Below the pieces are notes generated by a model. The model worked only from the letters and a program-made list of their open reading frames with translations, searched no databases and was not told the DNA's origin. From JAUXJB01 sp965226855 (lineage in GTDB: Bacteria; Myxococcota_A; UBA9160; SZUA-336), in NCBI GenBank assembly GCA_965226855.1, contig CBDDEE010000024.1, forward strand, positions 166,433 to 230,432: 64,000 nucleotides of DNA, given 5' to 3'. The position numbers and the translations under genes are program-made. Numbering within the stretch: the stretch's first letter is position 1; the number at the start of each line of letters is the position of its first letter. Below, one piece after another: positions 55,913 through 64,000 of the stretch.

Positions 55913-57192
55913 CCCTCACCGATTACATCGTCGGCCGGCAAGAATACGACTACGCGGACCACGGACGGACCGGAAACGTGCATACCGAATTCGTGCCGGA
56001 CGAGATCGTGGAGCGGGTGGACCTCGCCATCTACCTCATGCACGATCAGGAGATCGAGACTCTAAACGCGTATGGCATGACGGATTTCGGCGATGCGCCG
56101 CCGCCGTTGAATCGTCCGGCGCCAGGTACTGGTTCTCCTGGACGAGTCAATTCACCAACCATGGTGAAGAGGATCCCGGTACACGGCTCGTCGCTTCGGC
56201 TCGCCCCGAGTCCGTGCAGCACACCCTCCCGCAACGCGAGAATCGCATGGCGCTATGCGAAGATGTACCCGGACTTGGCCGGACCTAGGCTGGACTTAAC
56301 CGGACCGGGATTGGGGTGCGGGGCCGGACCGGGGCCTGACCCCCCCTCCTTGACCGGCTTCGCGTGCGACGGGCTAGGTAAGGATCCCCCCCCCGTCCCA
56401 CCGCGAAGCGCACCGGCAAAGCCGAGATCTATCTCCAGTCGTATCGGCAGGCCGGCCGGCGAGACGTCGCGAACTGGAGCGGGGGCATGAGATAGAGAGC
56501 CTGAGAGGGTCGCAACCTCCGCGGAGCATACGTCCAGCGTGGCGGCGACCTTTCGGTCTGACTCAGGCTCCCGCCAGGACCCTACGCCGCATCCCCGGCG
56601 CGGTCACGTGAGACTCCGAACTCCCACCAACTCCCGGCTATTCTCACCTAATCTCACTTGATCCAGCCCCGTCCCACGAAATCCCGAGAGGTCTGTTGAC
56701 ATAGTCAACACCCGTTTGATTCTCGCCTTCGACCCTCGAAGCTGGGCAGCGTTTTTCGCAGGTCATTTCGGCGAGAAACTCGCCCTGGACGCGGCGGAAG
56801 GCGTTCTCGGCTTCTTGGAGCGCCGCGCTTACAAGCGCGCTTGCGCGCTTCGCCCTCATCGTCCAAGGCTGGTACACGAGCCAGTCAGGGGGGCATAGCA
56901 GGAGGGCGTGCCCCTGATCCGCTAGAGGGAGGTTGACGTGTTGAGCGCTGTATCTTGCACCGCGTGGCTAGCGTCCCTGCCCAGGAGAGCGGCTGTAGTT
57001 GGCTTCGAGATCATCTGCGGACTGGCGCACCGGCGACCCTTGGAGGCGACTCGGGCCTCACGCCGCCCCGAGCAGCACTGCGACGGCTAAAGGAGCAGCA
57101 GGCTGAGTACGCTCGACCAGCTCCCGTTTGGCGCCTAACTGAGATGGGCTTCGGCTGCGCGCGAACTGACAGCAGCCGCACACTCGGCCGAA
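55913..57192. other. Unassigned 1.3-kb segment
   Basis: A short plus-strand stretch (about 55910-56100) looks coding and acidic (FVPDEIVERVDLAIYLMHDQ) but matches no family I know and loses coding character near 56105. Beyond it are GC-rich CCGGACC repeats (56275-56345) and a perfect palindrome GTTGAC-ATA-GTCAAC (56695-56709). No supported gene. Confidence 0.35.
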
Positions 57193-58707
57193 TCACCTGC
57201 TGTGAACCTCCACCGCCGTACGGATCCCAGACTCGACGGCCCCTTCCATCCACCTGTGATCCAGTGACGTGTGCTCACCGGCAAAGTAAACCCTACCCTC
57301 ACGCCTCCTGATGACGTCGTAGTATCGCTCTTCTTGGCCAGGGTTGAATAGGGCGAACGCACCGCCGAAGTTCGGCATGTTGTGCCACATCACCGAGGTT
57401 CCACCCTCGATCAGTCCCTCGCCCTTGATTTGAGGATGCAAACGCTCCATGTCCTCGGTTGCTTGCTGAACCTGATCCTCCACGCTGAGATGTCCCCATC
57501 GTCGGGCATCCCTTGCCCAAGTGTAGCTTGCCAAGAGGATCCCGCGGTCTGTGTCGCCGCGCCAACCGTTGGCATGTTGGGGATACCAAGTTGAACGGAT
57601 CGACAAGTCAGACTCGCTGCCGCCTCCAACGATACCGTCTTCTTCCCAAAACCGAGTTCTGCACTGCAAGAGAATCTTGCCTGACTGATCGTAGTTGAGG
57701 CCGGTAATCGCGGCCCATTTGCCGGGACTGAAGTCCCGGAGTCCTTCGATCTGGCGGAGCATCGGGAACGGCAATGCGAGGATGACGTGATCCGCCGTCA
57801 AGATGTTGATCGAGTCCAAAGGTGTCTTGTAGGTGACCGTAACGCCCATTCGATCCTGGGACACTCTGGTCAACTTGGCGCCGAAGAGGATGTCGCCTCG
57901 GAGTTCCGGAAGGAACGATCGAGGTAGATTATCGGTGCCACCTCTAATCTCGACTAGCTCCTTGAATGAGCCGGTTAGGGTCTCCCACAGCAGGGCTGTT
58001 ACGGAATGATTCAGGCGAGCTCGCTGATTCTCGACGATCCCATAGAACGTGATCGCGTCCCTTGACCAGCCATTGCCTTCTAAGAACTGGCGCGTTGTGT
58101 AGTCACCCCATTCCTCCTGGATTTCAGCCCACCCAGCCATACCCTTGCCCTGCAGCTTTCTCCGATATGGTTCCACCGTCTCCTGCCACATAGTCTGCGG
58201 AGTCTTGCCACGCTCATCGTCGCTGAGCTTGAACCCTGGTACGACGGGATTCTCGTAGAACTCACTCCACGTCATACGCCGGTTGTTAATCAGAACGAAC
58301 TGGTTCTTCCTTGCCATGATGAAGGGCTGTGTTGCCAGTCCGAACTTGCGGACATAGCCCATCGTGAGCCTATGCGCTGCTGGGATCCGCATCGCGCCCC
58401 CTTCCGCATATAAGCCGTGCGTGAAATGGGGGCTTCGAAGCGTCCAGACACGGCCACCGACTCGACGCGATGCCTCAAGGACGGTCACCTTCTGGCCAGC
58501 TCGCTTGAGTTCGTAGGCGGCGACCAAACCAGCCATTCCGGCACCGGCTACGATGATGTGCTTCGGCTTGGTGGCTTTTGGCAGTCCTGATTGGATCACC
58601 GCGAGCATTTGGTCTTTGTCGAGGTCTGAACCGAACGCTCGGCTGGTAAGCACGTGCGGCGATATTGCCGCCGCTGCCGCCAGCTTGAGGAAGTCGCGTC
58701 TCTTCAT
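57193..58707 (-). CDS. Flavin amine oxidase family (exported by Tat)
   Basis: This 504-aa protein starts at ATG 58707 with a Tat-like signal (KRRDFLKLAAAAAISPHVLT). A GAGMAG dinucleotide loop follows at about residues 55-60 with LEASRRVGGRVWT. The C-terminal FAD/substrate motif ends VYFAGEHTSLDHRWMEGAVE. This is the monoamine or L-amino-acid oxidase fold; it oxidises an amine or amino acid with O2, giving H2O2, in the periplasm. An in-frame start 21 codons upstream lacks a signal. It is intact although surrounded by remnants. Confidence 0.9.
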   Translation of the reverse strand: MKRRDFLKLAAAAAISPHVLTSRAFGSDLDKDQMLAVIQSGLPKATKPKHIIVAGAGMAGLVAAYELKRAGQKVTVLEASRRVGGRVWTLRSPHFTHGLYAEGGAMRIPAAHRLTMGYVRKFGLATQPFIMARKNQFVLINNRRMTWSEFYENPVVPGFKLSDDERGKTPQTMWQETVEPYRRKLQGKGMAGWAEIQEEWGDYTTRQFLEGNGWSRDAITFYGIVENQRARLNHSVTALLWETLTGSFKELVEIRGGTDNLPRSFLPELRGDILFGAKLTRVSQDRMGVTVTYKTPLDSINILTADHVILALPFPMLRQIEGLRDFSPGKWAAITGLNYDQSGKILLQCRTRFWEEDGIVGGGSESDLSIRSTWYPQHANGWRGDTDRGILLASYTWARDARRWGHLSVEDQVQQATEDMERLHPQIKGEGLIEGGTSVMWHNMPNFGGAFALFNPGQEERYYDVIRRREGRVYFAGEHTSLDHRWMEGAVESGIRTAVEVHSR

Positions 58708-59002
58708 CGTGGGTCTCCGTCCGGCTGCGAGAGTTCGGCAAAAGTGGCCCGGGGAACTCTTTCCTGTCAACGAGAAAGTTCACAATTGCTGGGGTTCGAG
58801 ACCCAGCCCGTCCACCAGATATCCACTAAAGCCATCTAAGGGGGACGTAATACTCCTCGATTCCGATAGAGTTTACACCAAACTACGTGGGTCCGTTTCG
58901 TGATGAAACCAGGGTCTGTCAAATCAACACCGTCCTTCCAAGTATGCTGCGCTCGGTCTTCTCCGCGTAGCACTGCCGGTCGCCTCGCCTGCGCGGACAG
59001 GT
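58708..59002. other. Intergenic, possible IS3 debris
   Basis: It holds the amine oxidase promoter region. GGGTCCGTTTCGTGATGAAA (about 58888-58907) loosely resembles an IS3 type 2 end. No gene seen. Confidence 0.35.
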
Positions 59003-59740
59003 TTAATGTCGCGGTGGCGGACGGGTTGATGTCGCTGGCAAACGGGCGTACGCGGCCTGGAATAATGGCACTAAGTGGCCAAAGCGGACATTCCCCGCCG
59101 GATATCTCCGGTAGTCGTCGAGTCTCCGAAGACCATCGCCGTCCAGATCCCGCAGCTCGAGCTTCGCCAGCAATTCTTGTTTTTGCGCGACCCAAGGATC
59201 GTAGACAGCCTTCTCCTCCTTCGTCATCGGACCGACGATGCGCGCGGTGCCGGCCCGCAGATCGATCTCGATATGATCGGGATGCGGCAGGGGCGGTGGG
59301 GCATCGGTGATGCCGAGCCGTTCTCGGCGTTCGAGTTCGAGTTCCCACTCAGTCTCGTAGGCGATGGCCGTTTTGACGAACGCGTCGCGTACCGCTCTGT
59401 TCCCTCGCTCGATCGCGCTCAGCATCTCGGTAAAGAGCCGTTGGACATGATACTTGCCCTTGGCGGCTTCGACGGCCAGTGCGCGGAAAACAGCCTGCGC
59501 CATCGGTATGGCGACGGTGCGGTCTCCGTCGCGGACGGTGATCAGACGATACGCTTCTTCGAGAACGATGTCCTTCAGCCCCTCTTCATGCGGCGCGGGC
59601 CTACTGAACTTCGCGTCCTTCGGCCGGCCGCGCGGATTCCCGGATTGGCCTTTCTTGAAGCGGTGCTCCTTTGGCGGCTTGCCGTAGCCGACCTCGTAGT
59701 CGCGGGGGCCGGGCGGACGAGGCTTGCGGTCGCTGCTCAT
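59003..59740 (-). CDS. DUF5681 family protein
   Basis: The 245-aa protein has the DUF5681 N-terminus YEVGYGKPPKEHRFKKGQSG then NPRGRPKDAK, followed by helical segments (LITVRDGDRTVAIPMAQAVF, AAKGKYHVQRLFTEMLSAIE) and an acidic linker. The family is common in prophages and mobile elements next to methylase and packaging genes; its function is unknown. Its ATG overlaps the stop of the upstream methylase (ATGA), so the two are coupled. Confidence 0.85.
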   Translation of the reverse strand: MSSDRKPRPPGPRDYEVGYGKPPKEHRFKKGQSGNPRGRPKDAKFSRPAPHEEGLKDIVLEEAYRLITVRDGDRTVAIPMAQAVFRALAVEAAKGKYHVQRLFTEMLSAIERGNRAVRDAFVKTAIAYETEWELELERRERLGITDAPPPLPHPDHIEIDLRAGTARIVGPMTKEEKAVYDPWVAQKQELLAKLELRDLDGDGLRRLDDYRRYPAGNVRFGHLVPLFQAAYARLPATSTRPPPRH

Positions 59741-60273
59741 GGTGACGTCTCCAGACCCTCGGCGTCAAGCGGCCGACCGTCCCCCAGATGCTCGGCGTCG
59801 TCCTTCGCATAAGCCTCCCAGCGGGCGAGGATGCGGTCGCAATAGACAGGATCGAGCTCGCAGAGTCGGCCCCTCCGACCGGTCTTCTCCGCGGCGATCA
59901 GGGTCGAGCCGGACCCGCCGAACACATCGAGCACGATCTCGCCCCGGCCCGAGACGTCGCGGATCGCGTCCGCGATCATCTGCACCGGCTTGACCGTCGG
60001 GTGCAGGGCGAGCTCCTCCATCCGGCCTGCCCGCCTCGTGTTCACGCTGCGGTACTGCCACACGTTCGTGCGATAGCGGCCATGTTGCCCAAGCTCGAAG
60101 GTGTTGCGGTGCGGCGCTGTGCCTGTGCCGTGCCGTGCTGTGCTGTGCTGTACTGTGCTGTGCTTGAAGGCGAAGATGTACCACTCCCATACAAAAGGAG
60201 GAGGAGGAAGAGAAGGCCGTAGCACCCCTCGATATTCAGATTGAGCGGCGTGCACTCGTGATGGTACTGTCAA
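59737..60273 (-). pseudogene. DNA methylase (N4/N6) C-terminal part with inserted microsatellite
   Basis: The frame reads NTFELGQHGRYRTNVWQYRS, LHPTVKPVQMIADAIRDVSG and EIVLDVFGGSGSTLIAAEKT, then LCELDPVYCDRILARWEAYA. This is the SAM-binding end of phage-type DNA methyltransferases. Upstream a 5-base repeat tract (about 60121-60170) interrupts the region just before GTAPHRN. The catalytic (D/N/S)PPY half is absent. Probably inactive, though coupled to an intact DUF5681 gene. Confidence 0.75.
60121..60170 (-). repeat. Pentanucleotide microsatellite
   Basis: About eight imperfect units of CTGTG/CCGTG (plus strand) lie inside the methylase frame, encoding repeated His-Ser-Thr-type residues. Confidence 0.8.
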
Positions 60274-60303
60274 GTTCAGCGGGAGAGTGGCAGACCTGGC
60301 CGA

Positions 60304-60456
60304 TGAAAAGCGACGCGCCGAGCTACCACGGATATCGATTCCCGCCCGAGATCATCAGCCACGCCGTATAGCTGTACCATCGTATTCTGTGTGAGCTTTC
60401 GCGATGTAGAAGATCTCCTGGCCCAACGCGGCATCACGGTGTCCTACGAAGCGATC
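60304..60456 (+). pseudogene. IS6-family transposase N-terminal fragment
   Basis: The sequence reads YHGYRFPPEIISHAV, an in-frame TAG at the expected Trp, LYHR, then after a frameshift FRDVEDLLAQRGITVSYEAI. This is the start of an IS6-type transposase unlike the one at 55108. It ends abruptly near 60456. Confidence 0.75.
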
Positions 60457-60553
60457 CTAATCGAGCAGCCAGTGATGGACTCGATTCCTATCGGGAGGTC
60501 CGCGCCGTGGCTGAATTCTCCGCGAAGCAGTGGGACGCGATGAGGGATAATAG

Positions 60554-60607
60554 CTACATCGAGGACCCGGGACCAGTTCGCTACATCGAGGACCCGGGAC
60601 CAGTTCG
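60554..60607 (+). repeat. 27-bp perfect tandem duplication
   Basis: Two identical units (60554-60580 and 60581-60607) starting CTACATCGAGGACCCGGGAC. The unit length is a multiple of three. No gene is assigned across it. Confidence 0.9.
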
Positions 60608-60773
60608 CTCCAACCTGAGTCCACCGAGTTTCAGACGGACCTCGAGCCCATCCTGCGCAAGAAGGGCTGGGGGGGAAAGCCGACCGTCGTAGGACCCGCC
60701 GGCCGGCCCGAGATTGATCCCTCTGCCCGTTTGATGGATGAGGGAAGCGAAATGGTCTCAGGAGGAGGAACAG

Positions 60774-60980
60774 ATGATGAAAGTGACGCCAGCCAAGCTC
60801 ATCGTTGGGGTGGCCTTGATACTCGCGCTTGGATGGATGATGTCCGGTCCCCACCAAGCCGTCAGCGCGGATACGGCGCGTGGAGTCTTCGTGGTCAACA
60901 CCTTCACGGGATCGGTGAAATTCTGCCGTCCGATGCAATCCGACCCCAATCCCGATCTCGAGATCAAGTGCATCAAGTAG
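60774..60980 (+). CDS. Small exported protein
   Basis: This 68-aa protein starts at ATG 60774 after GGAGGAGG. It has a hydrophobic signal or anchor (LIVGVALILALGWMM) and a mature part with VFVVNTFTGSVKFCRPMQSD and a second Cys near the end (EIKCIK). Two cysteines could form one disulfide. It is probably periplasmic. No family recognised. The gene looks intact among remnants. Confidence 0.65.
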   Translation: MMKVTPAKLIVGVALILALGWMMSGPHQAVSADTARGVFVVNTFTGSVKFCRPMQSDPNPDLEIKCIK

Positions 60981-61086
60981 AGGAGTCACATCCCCCAGTT
61001 GGGAACTCGCGTCTCGGTTCGACTCCACGCGACCGGCAAGGAAGACAATTGATCTTCTTGAGCCCTCCGGCCCGCGGTTCGCGGGA

Positions 61087-61269
61087 TCAGCCGCCGAACC
61101 AGCGTTTCAGCGTGAGCGTCCAGGAGCGCACGTCGTCGAACGTATTGCGGTTTGGCGCGTGCATGCATATGAGGACCCCGGGGAACGGACCCTCGCCAGG
61201 GGGGGGGACGGTCGTGTAACCGAGCATCTCGTTGGAGTCGACCTGCAGCTTGTCCCAGCGTCCGTTCAT
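61087..61269 (-). pseudogene. Dienelactone hydrolase family, N-terminal fragment
   Basis: From ATG 61269 (GGAGAGG upstream) the frame reads DKLQVDSNEMLGYTTVPPPG and GPFPGVLICMHA, the family's N-terminus up to the oxyanion strand. It then changes to unrelated sequence and stops at residue 60. The catalytic Cys/Asp/His part is missing. Confidence 0.6.
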
Positions 61270-61462
61270 TGGTCCTCTCCTCCGGTTGTCTTTAGTCCGT
61301 ATTCTAAACGCTGCGGACCCAGCACCAGATCTCAAGCTTCTGGTGGCGTTTGAAGTGTCAGAACGGCTTGCCAACGCAGCGGACAAGCCTACCGTGATGC
61401 TTCCATCCGCACTCCATGGCAGCTGTCACGTTCAAATCAGTGCCGTCGCCCATGACCACGGA

Positions 61463-61680
61463 GAATGTCACGAATCGGACGGTAAAAGCGCCGCCAAAAA
61501 CCGGACAAAACGCGGCACCAGGCGGCATTGCCGGCCGCAATTGGCACTACGCGGCACAAGCCTCGAGCACTAGATCTAGCGGGTGTAGGGACGCCGCCTC
61601 GTTTCCCTCCTGCGCGCCTCGCGGCCAGGGCCCGTGCGGCTGCGCGCGCGGCACCCCCTTTAAGGTAAGGGGGATTATTT
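61463..61680. repeat. Composite of repeat modules R1, R2, R4 and R3
   Basis: In order: R1 inverted (61463-61530), a piece of R2 (GGCACTACGCGGCACAAG, about 61542-61559), the CTAGATCTAGCGGGTGTAGG tail seen beside R1 copy a (about 61569-61590), R4 (about 61593-61626) and R3 (about 61627-61660). Confidence 0.7.
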
Positions 61681-61700
61681 CCCCAGCGCCTTCATCCCAG

Positions 61701-62025
61701 CAGGCCGCGGCTTTTTTCAGGATCTCCTTCTCCTCGCGGAGAACCCGATTCTCACGCCGCAGCCGGCGCAGCTCTTCCTTCTCCTCCGTCGTCAGGCCGT
61801 CCGTGCGGGTGCCTTCATCCCGCTCGGCCTGGCGGACCCAGTTCCAGATCGACTGCGCCGTTGGCTCGAACTCCCGCGATAGCGAATCGGGCGTCCGGGC
61901 GTCCGCCCCCCACGCACCAGGTCGACCATCTGCTGCCGGTACTCCGGCGAATACGGCGGTCGGCTCCTCGGCATCGTGTTCTCCTCCACAAGTCTGAGGG
62001 TGTCCACGAAACCGGGTCAACTCCA
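61701..62025 (-). pseudogene. IS3 type 2 remnant (end plus broken orfA)
   Basis: The IS end TGGAGTTGACCCGGTTTCGT (inverted at 62025) is followed by orfA from ATG 61974 (RSRPPYSPEYRQQMVDLVRG). A frameshift leads to LSREFEPTAQSIWNWVRQAE and the zipper, broken after LKKAAA at about 61701. orfB is gone. Confidence 0.85.
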
Positions 62026-62027
62026 CC

Positions 62028-62182
62028 GGCACGACGAGCCCAAGCGCTGGGGTAAGGCGCTCATGGAGAAGTGTCACGCACAATATCCGATGGTGTTGGC
62101 GAATGTGACTCTCGAAGACGTGACGGAGTTCTGGTCGCGGCAGCCCTTCGATTTGGGCATTAGGAGCGAGCAGGGAAACTGA
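62028..62182 (+). pseudogene. PAPS-reductase/adenine nucleotide alpha hydrolase-like fragment
   Basis: About 50 codons read WGKALMEKCHAQYPMVLANV, LEDVTEFWSRQPFDLGIRSE and QGN, then a stop created by the TGA of the IS3 end. The EFWxxQPFDL...GNC pattern recalls phage-borne PAPS-reductase-like proteins. Both ends are cut by IS elements. Confidence 0.5.
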
Positions 62183-62229
62183 ACCGCCCCGGATTTCCCG
62201 GAGGCTCCATTCCTTGAGAGGATGGAGTC

Positions 62230-62550
62230 ATGGCACGAGCAAGCAGGTTTTCCCAGGAGGTTCGGGAGCGATCGGTGCGGATGGTCTTCGAGCACCGGGA
62301 CGAGTACGGGTCCCGGTGGGAGGCGATCTGCTCGATCGCCGAGAAGATCGGATGTTCCCCGGAGACGCTCCGGAAGTGGGTGCGGCAGACCGAGGTCGAC
62401 TCGGGTCGCCGGGGTGGCGTGACGAGCGAGGAGAAGGCTCGGATCAAGGAACTCGAGCGCGAGGTCCGCGAGCTTCGCCGAGCCAATGAGATCCTTCGCA
62501 AAGCGTCGGCGTATTTCGCCCAGGCGGAGCTCGACCGCCGACCGAGGTGA
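62230..62550 (+). CDS. IS3 type 1 OrfA, copy B
   Basis: 106 residues, identical to OrfA at 26883-27203, with the HTH (AICSIAEKIGCSPETLRKWV) and zipper helix intact. Confidence 0.92.
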   Translation: MARASRFSQEVRERSVRMVFEHRDEYGSRWEAICSIAEKIGCSPETLRKWVRQTEVDSGRRGGVTSEEKARIKELEREVRELRRANEILRKASAYFAQAELDRRPR

Positions 62551-63461
62551 TGGTGTCGTTCATCGACGAGCATCGCGAGGAGCACGGGGTCGAGCCGATC
62601 TGCAGAAAGCTTCCGATCGCCCCGTCGACCTACTACGAGCAGAAGGCCCGCGAGGCGGACCCCTCTCGGCTTTCGGCTAGGTCGGTTCGCGACGTCGAGT
62701 TCCGCGAGGAGATCGAGCGGGTCTGGAAGGAGCACTTCGGCGTCTACGGTGCGCGCAAAGTCTGGCGTCAGCTTGGCCGAGAAGGGGTCGAAGTCGCCCG
62801 ATGTACGGTAGAGCGGCTGATGCGTGAGATGGGCCTCCAGGGCGTCGTACGCGGCCGACCGTTCAAGACCACGGTCACCGATCATGCGGCCTTTCGACCG
62901 CCGGATCTCGTTCAACGGGACTTCTCCGCCGATCGTCCGAATCAGCTTTGGGTGGCGGATCTCACCTACGTCGCCACGTGGGCGGGCTTCGTCTACGTGG
63001 CCTTCATCACCGACGTCTTCTCGCGAAGGATCGTGGGCTGGCGTGTGTCGAGCTCGCTTCGAAGCGATCTTGCGTTGGATGCTCTCGAGCAGGCGCTCCA
63101 TGCACGACCGGATCTCGACCAGCTCGTTCATCACAGCGACCGCGGCGTGCAGTACGTTTCGATCCGTTACACCGACCGACTGGCCGATGCCGGGATCGAG
63201 CCCTCTGTGGGAAGCGTGGGCGACTCCTACGACAACGCCCTGGCCGAGACGATCTTCGGCCTCTACAAGACCGAGGTCATTCGCCGGAGAGGGCCGTGGC
63301 GAAACCACCTCGAAGAGGTCGAGTACGCCACGCTGGAATGGGTCGACTGGTTCAATCATCGACGATTGTTCGAACCGATCGGGAATATCCCCCCGGTGGA
63401 GTTCGAACAGCTCTACTATCAATGCCAAGAAGGTCCGGTCATGGAGGCCGGACTCAACTAA
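62547..63461 (+). CDS. IS3 type 1 OrfB, copy B
   Basis: 304 residues; one more than copy A because of an added CAC codon region (RRGPWRNHLEEVE). DDE residues as in copy A. Start overlaps orfA by 4 bases. Apparently functional. Confidence 0.92.
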   Translation: MMVSFIDEHREEHGVEPICRKLPIAPSTYYEQKAREADPSRLSARSVRDVEFREEIERVWKEHFGVYGARKVWRQLGREGVEVARCTVERLMREMGLQGVVRGRPFKTTVTDHAAFRPPDLVQRDFSADRPNQLWVADLTYVATWAGFVYVAFITDVFSRRIVGWRVSSSLRSDLALDALEQALHARPDLDQLVHHSDRGVQYVSIRYTDRLADAGIEPSVGSVGDSYDNALAETIFGLYKTEVIRRRGPWRNHLEEVEYATLEWVDWFNHRRLFEPIGNIPPVEFEQLYYQCQEGPVMEAGLN

Positions 63462-63494
63462 CGGGGTCTCCGAAGAACCCGGGGCGATTCAGTG

Positions 63495-63653
63495 AGGGGG
63501 TACCACGGCTCCGGGTTCATGTTCGATAAAGAGGGCGGAGAATTCGCCGCCGGTATCCTCGGTGCGCAACAACACCTTCATGTTCAGACCGAAGGGTTGA
63601 ATCGCCTGCCCATCCGCGGGCGTGACGACCCGCGGCTTCAGTTTCGTGCTCAT
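63495..63653 (-). pseudogene. Cupin-domain protein, N-terminal fragment
   Basis: From the ATG at 63653 the frame reads STKLKPRVVTPADGQAIQPF, GLNMKVLLRTEDTGGEFSAL and FIEHEPGAVVPPH. This reaches the first cupin metal His, where IS3 copy B cuts it. The remaining barrel is absent. Confidence 0.6.
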
Positions 63654-64000
63654 ACCTACCTCATCTTTTGGGTTTCGCTCGTCCAGCGGGGTCCATCACA
63701 CGGGATCCCGCCCCCTCTGTCAATCGGACATTATGGACTGGGGTGTTCGGTCGGTTGAAGTCGAACGGGGCGTGCTGGGCATCGGCAAAATAGGCTGCGT
63801 TCCAGGTCCACGCCCGAGCATGGACGTTATGTATAGCCCCTACGGGGACCCGCGGCGGGGCGATTTCAAGCTGCGCCGGTAGCCGCGCGGCGCCCTGATC
63901 GGCGGTCGGGGATAGGGAAGTTCAAGAGGGTTTTTCGGGTTCTGACATTGGCCTTTCCGTCCGATCGATTGGTCTGAGGGCCCGGGGGCTCGTCGGCAAA
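63654..64000. other. Unassigned window end
   Basis: This would be the promoter region of the cupin gene, followed by sequence without a supported frame, RNA gene or repeat. Confidence 0.4.

Larger units (their letters stand above)
62180..63491 (+). mobile_element. IS3-family element, type 1, copy B
   Basis: 1312 bp with ends TGAACCGCCCCGGATTTCCC and, inverted, TGAATCGCCCCGGGTTCTTC. It is oriented opposite to copy A. The flanks AAC and GTG do not match, so there is no target duplication. The left flank is a PAPS-reductase-like fragment and the right a cupin fragment. Confidence 0.9.

Noticed and set aside
55861..56490. 210-codon plus-strand frame
   Set aside because: Only the first third looks coding; the rest is low-complexity GC-rich sequence, no start site or family was found.
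25945..63491. A 35-kb inversion between the opposite IS3 type 1 copies, suggested because swapping inner flanks gives one copy a GTG/GTG duplication
   Set aside because: The attL/attR repeats and the tRNA-GST order are already in correct direct orientation; inversion would break them. The 3-base match can be chance.

Overview
The window looks like part of a GC-rich Gram-negative chromosome, most likely from a deltaproteobacterial-type lineage (Myxococcota, Desulfobacterota or Binatota-like). This is inferred from gene content only: B12-dependent MetH, TldD/TldE, flagellin, outer-membrane beta-barrel proteins, TonB-dependent receptor pieces, a cytochrome P450, a PhyH oxygenase and a candidate selenoprotein. 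No rRNA or other decisive marker is present.

Region 1 (1-21.8 kb) is mostly ordinary and intact. It holds an outer-membrane protein end, a LOG-type gene, an IS5-family element, an amidohydrolase, a stress-protein/antiporter pair, an ABC exporter, a lipid A-type acyltransferase, a ClpP-like peptidase, an MBL hydrolase, metH, tldD-tldE, hspQ, a short flagellin, a ribbon-helix-helix/zinc-ribbon protein and tRNA-Glu(TTC). At 10-11.2 kb there is a small scar with two internally deleted transposases and a possible integron-type cassette.

Region 2 (21.8-29.6 kb) is an integrated element in the 3' end of tRNA-Glu, bounded by a 28-bp direct repeat. It carries a tyrosine integrase, an iteron-like region, a decayed PrimPol/AAA replication gene cut by an IS3 element, a second (XerC-like) recombinase with a frameshift in a G7 run, and a Cys-rich protein.

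Region 3 (29.6-50.1 kb) is chromosomal with insertions. A GST gene is split by another IS3-family element, and the P450 and HNH genes are frameshifted. A second IS5 copy, nearly identical to the first, is present. Intact genes include a GPH symporter, PhyH oxygenase, crotonase/VOC pair, aquaporin, tyrosine phosphatase and CHASE2 cyclase. At 45.2-46.9 kb a same-strand cluster encodes an exported methyltransferase, a TetR regulator and an exported thioredoxin. In that thioredoxin an in-frame TGA replaces the first Cys of the CxxC motif and is followed by a SECIS-like hairpin. This probable UxxC selenoprotein is the strongest single find.

Region 4 (50.1-64 kb) is a mosaic of remnants. It holds fragments of TonB receptors, an OLD/AAA nuclease, a sacsin-like protein, a thermonuclease-like protein, a methylase, a PAPS-reductase-like protein, a hydrolase and a cupin, with IS3 and IS6 debris. 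Several unexplained noncoding repeat modules sit at the fragment edges. A secreted ankyrin protein with a recently expanded 102-bp array, an intact flavin amine oxidase, a DUF5681 gene and a small exported protein are embedded in it.
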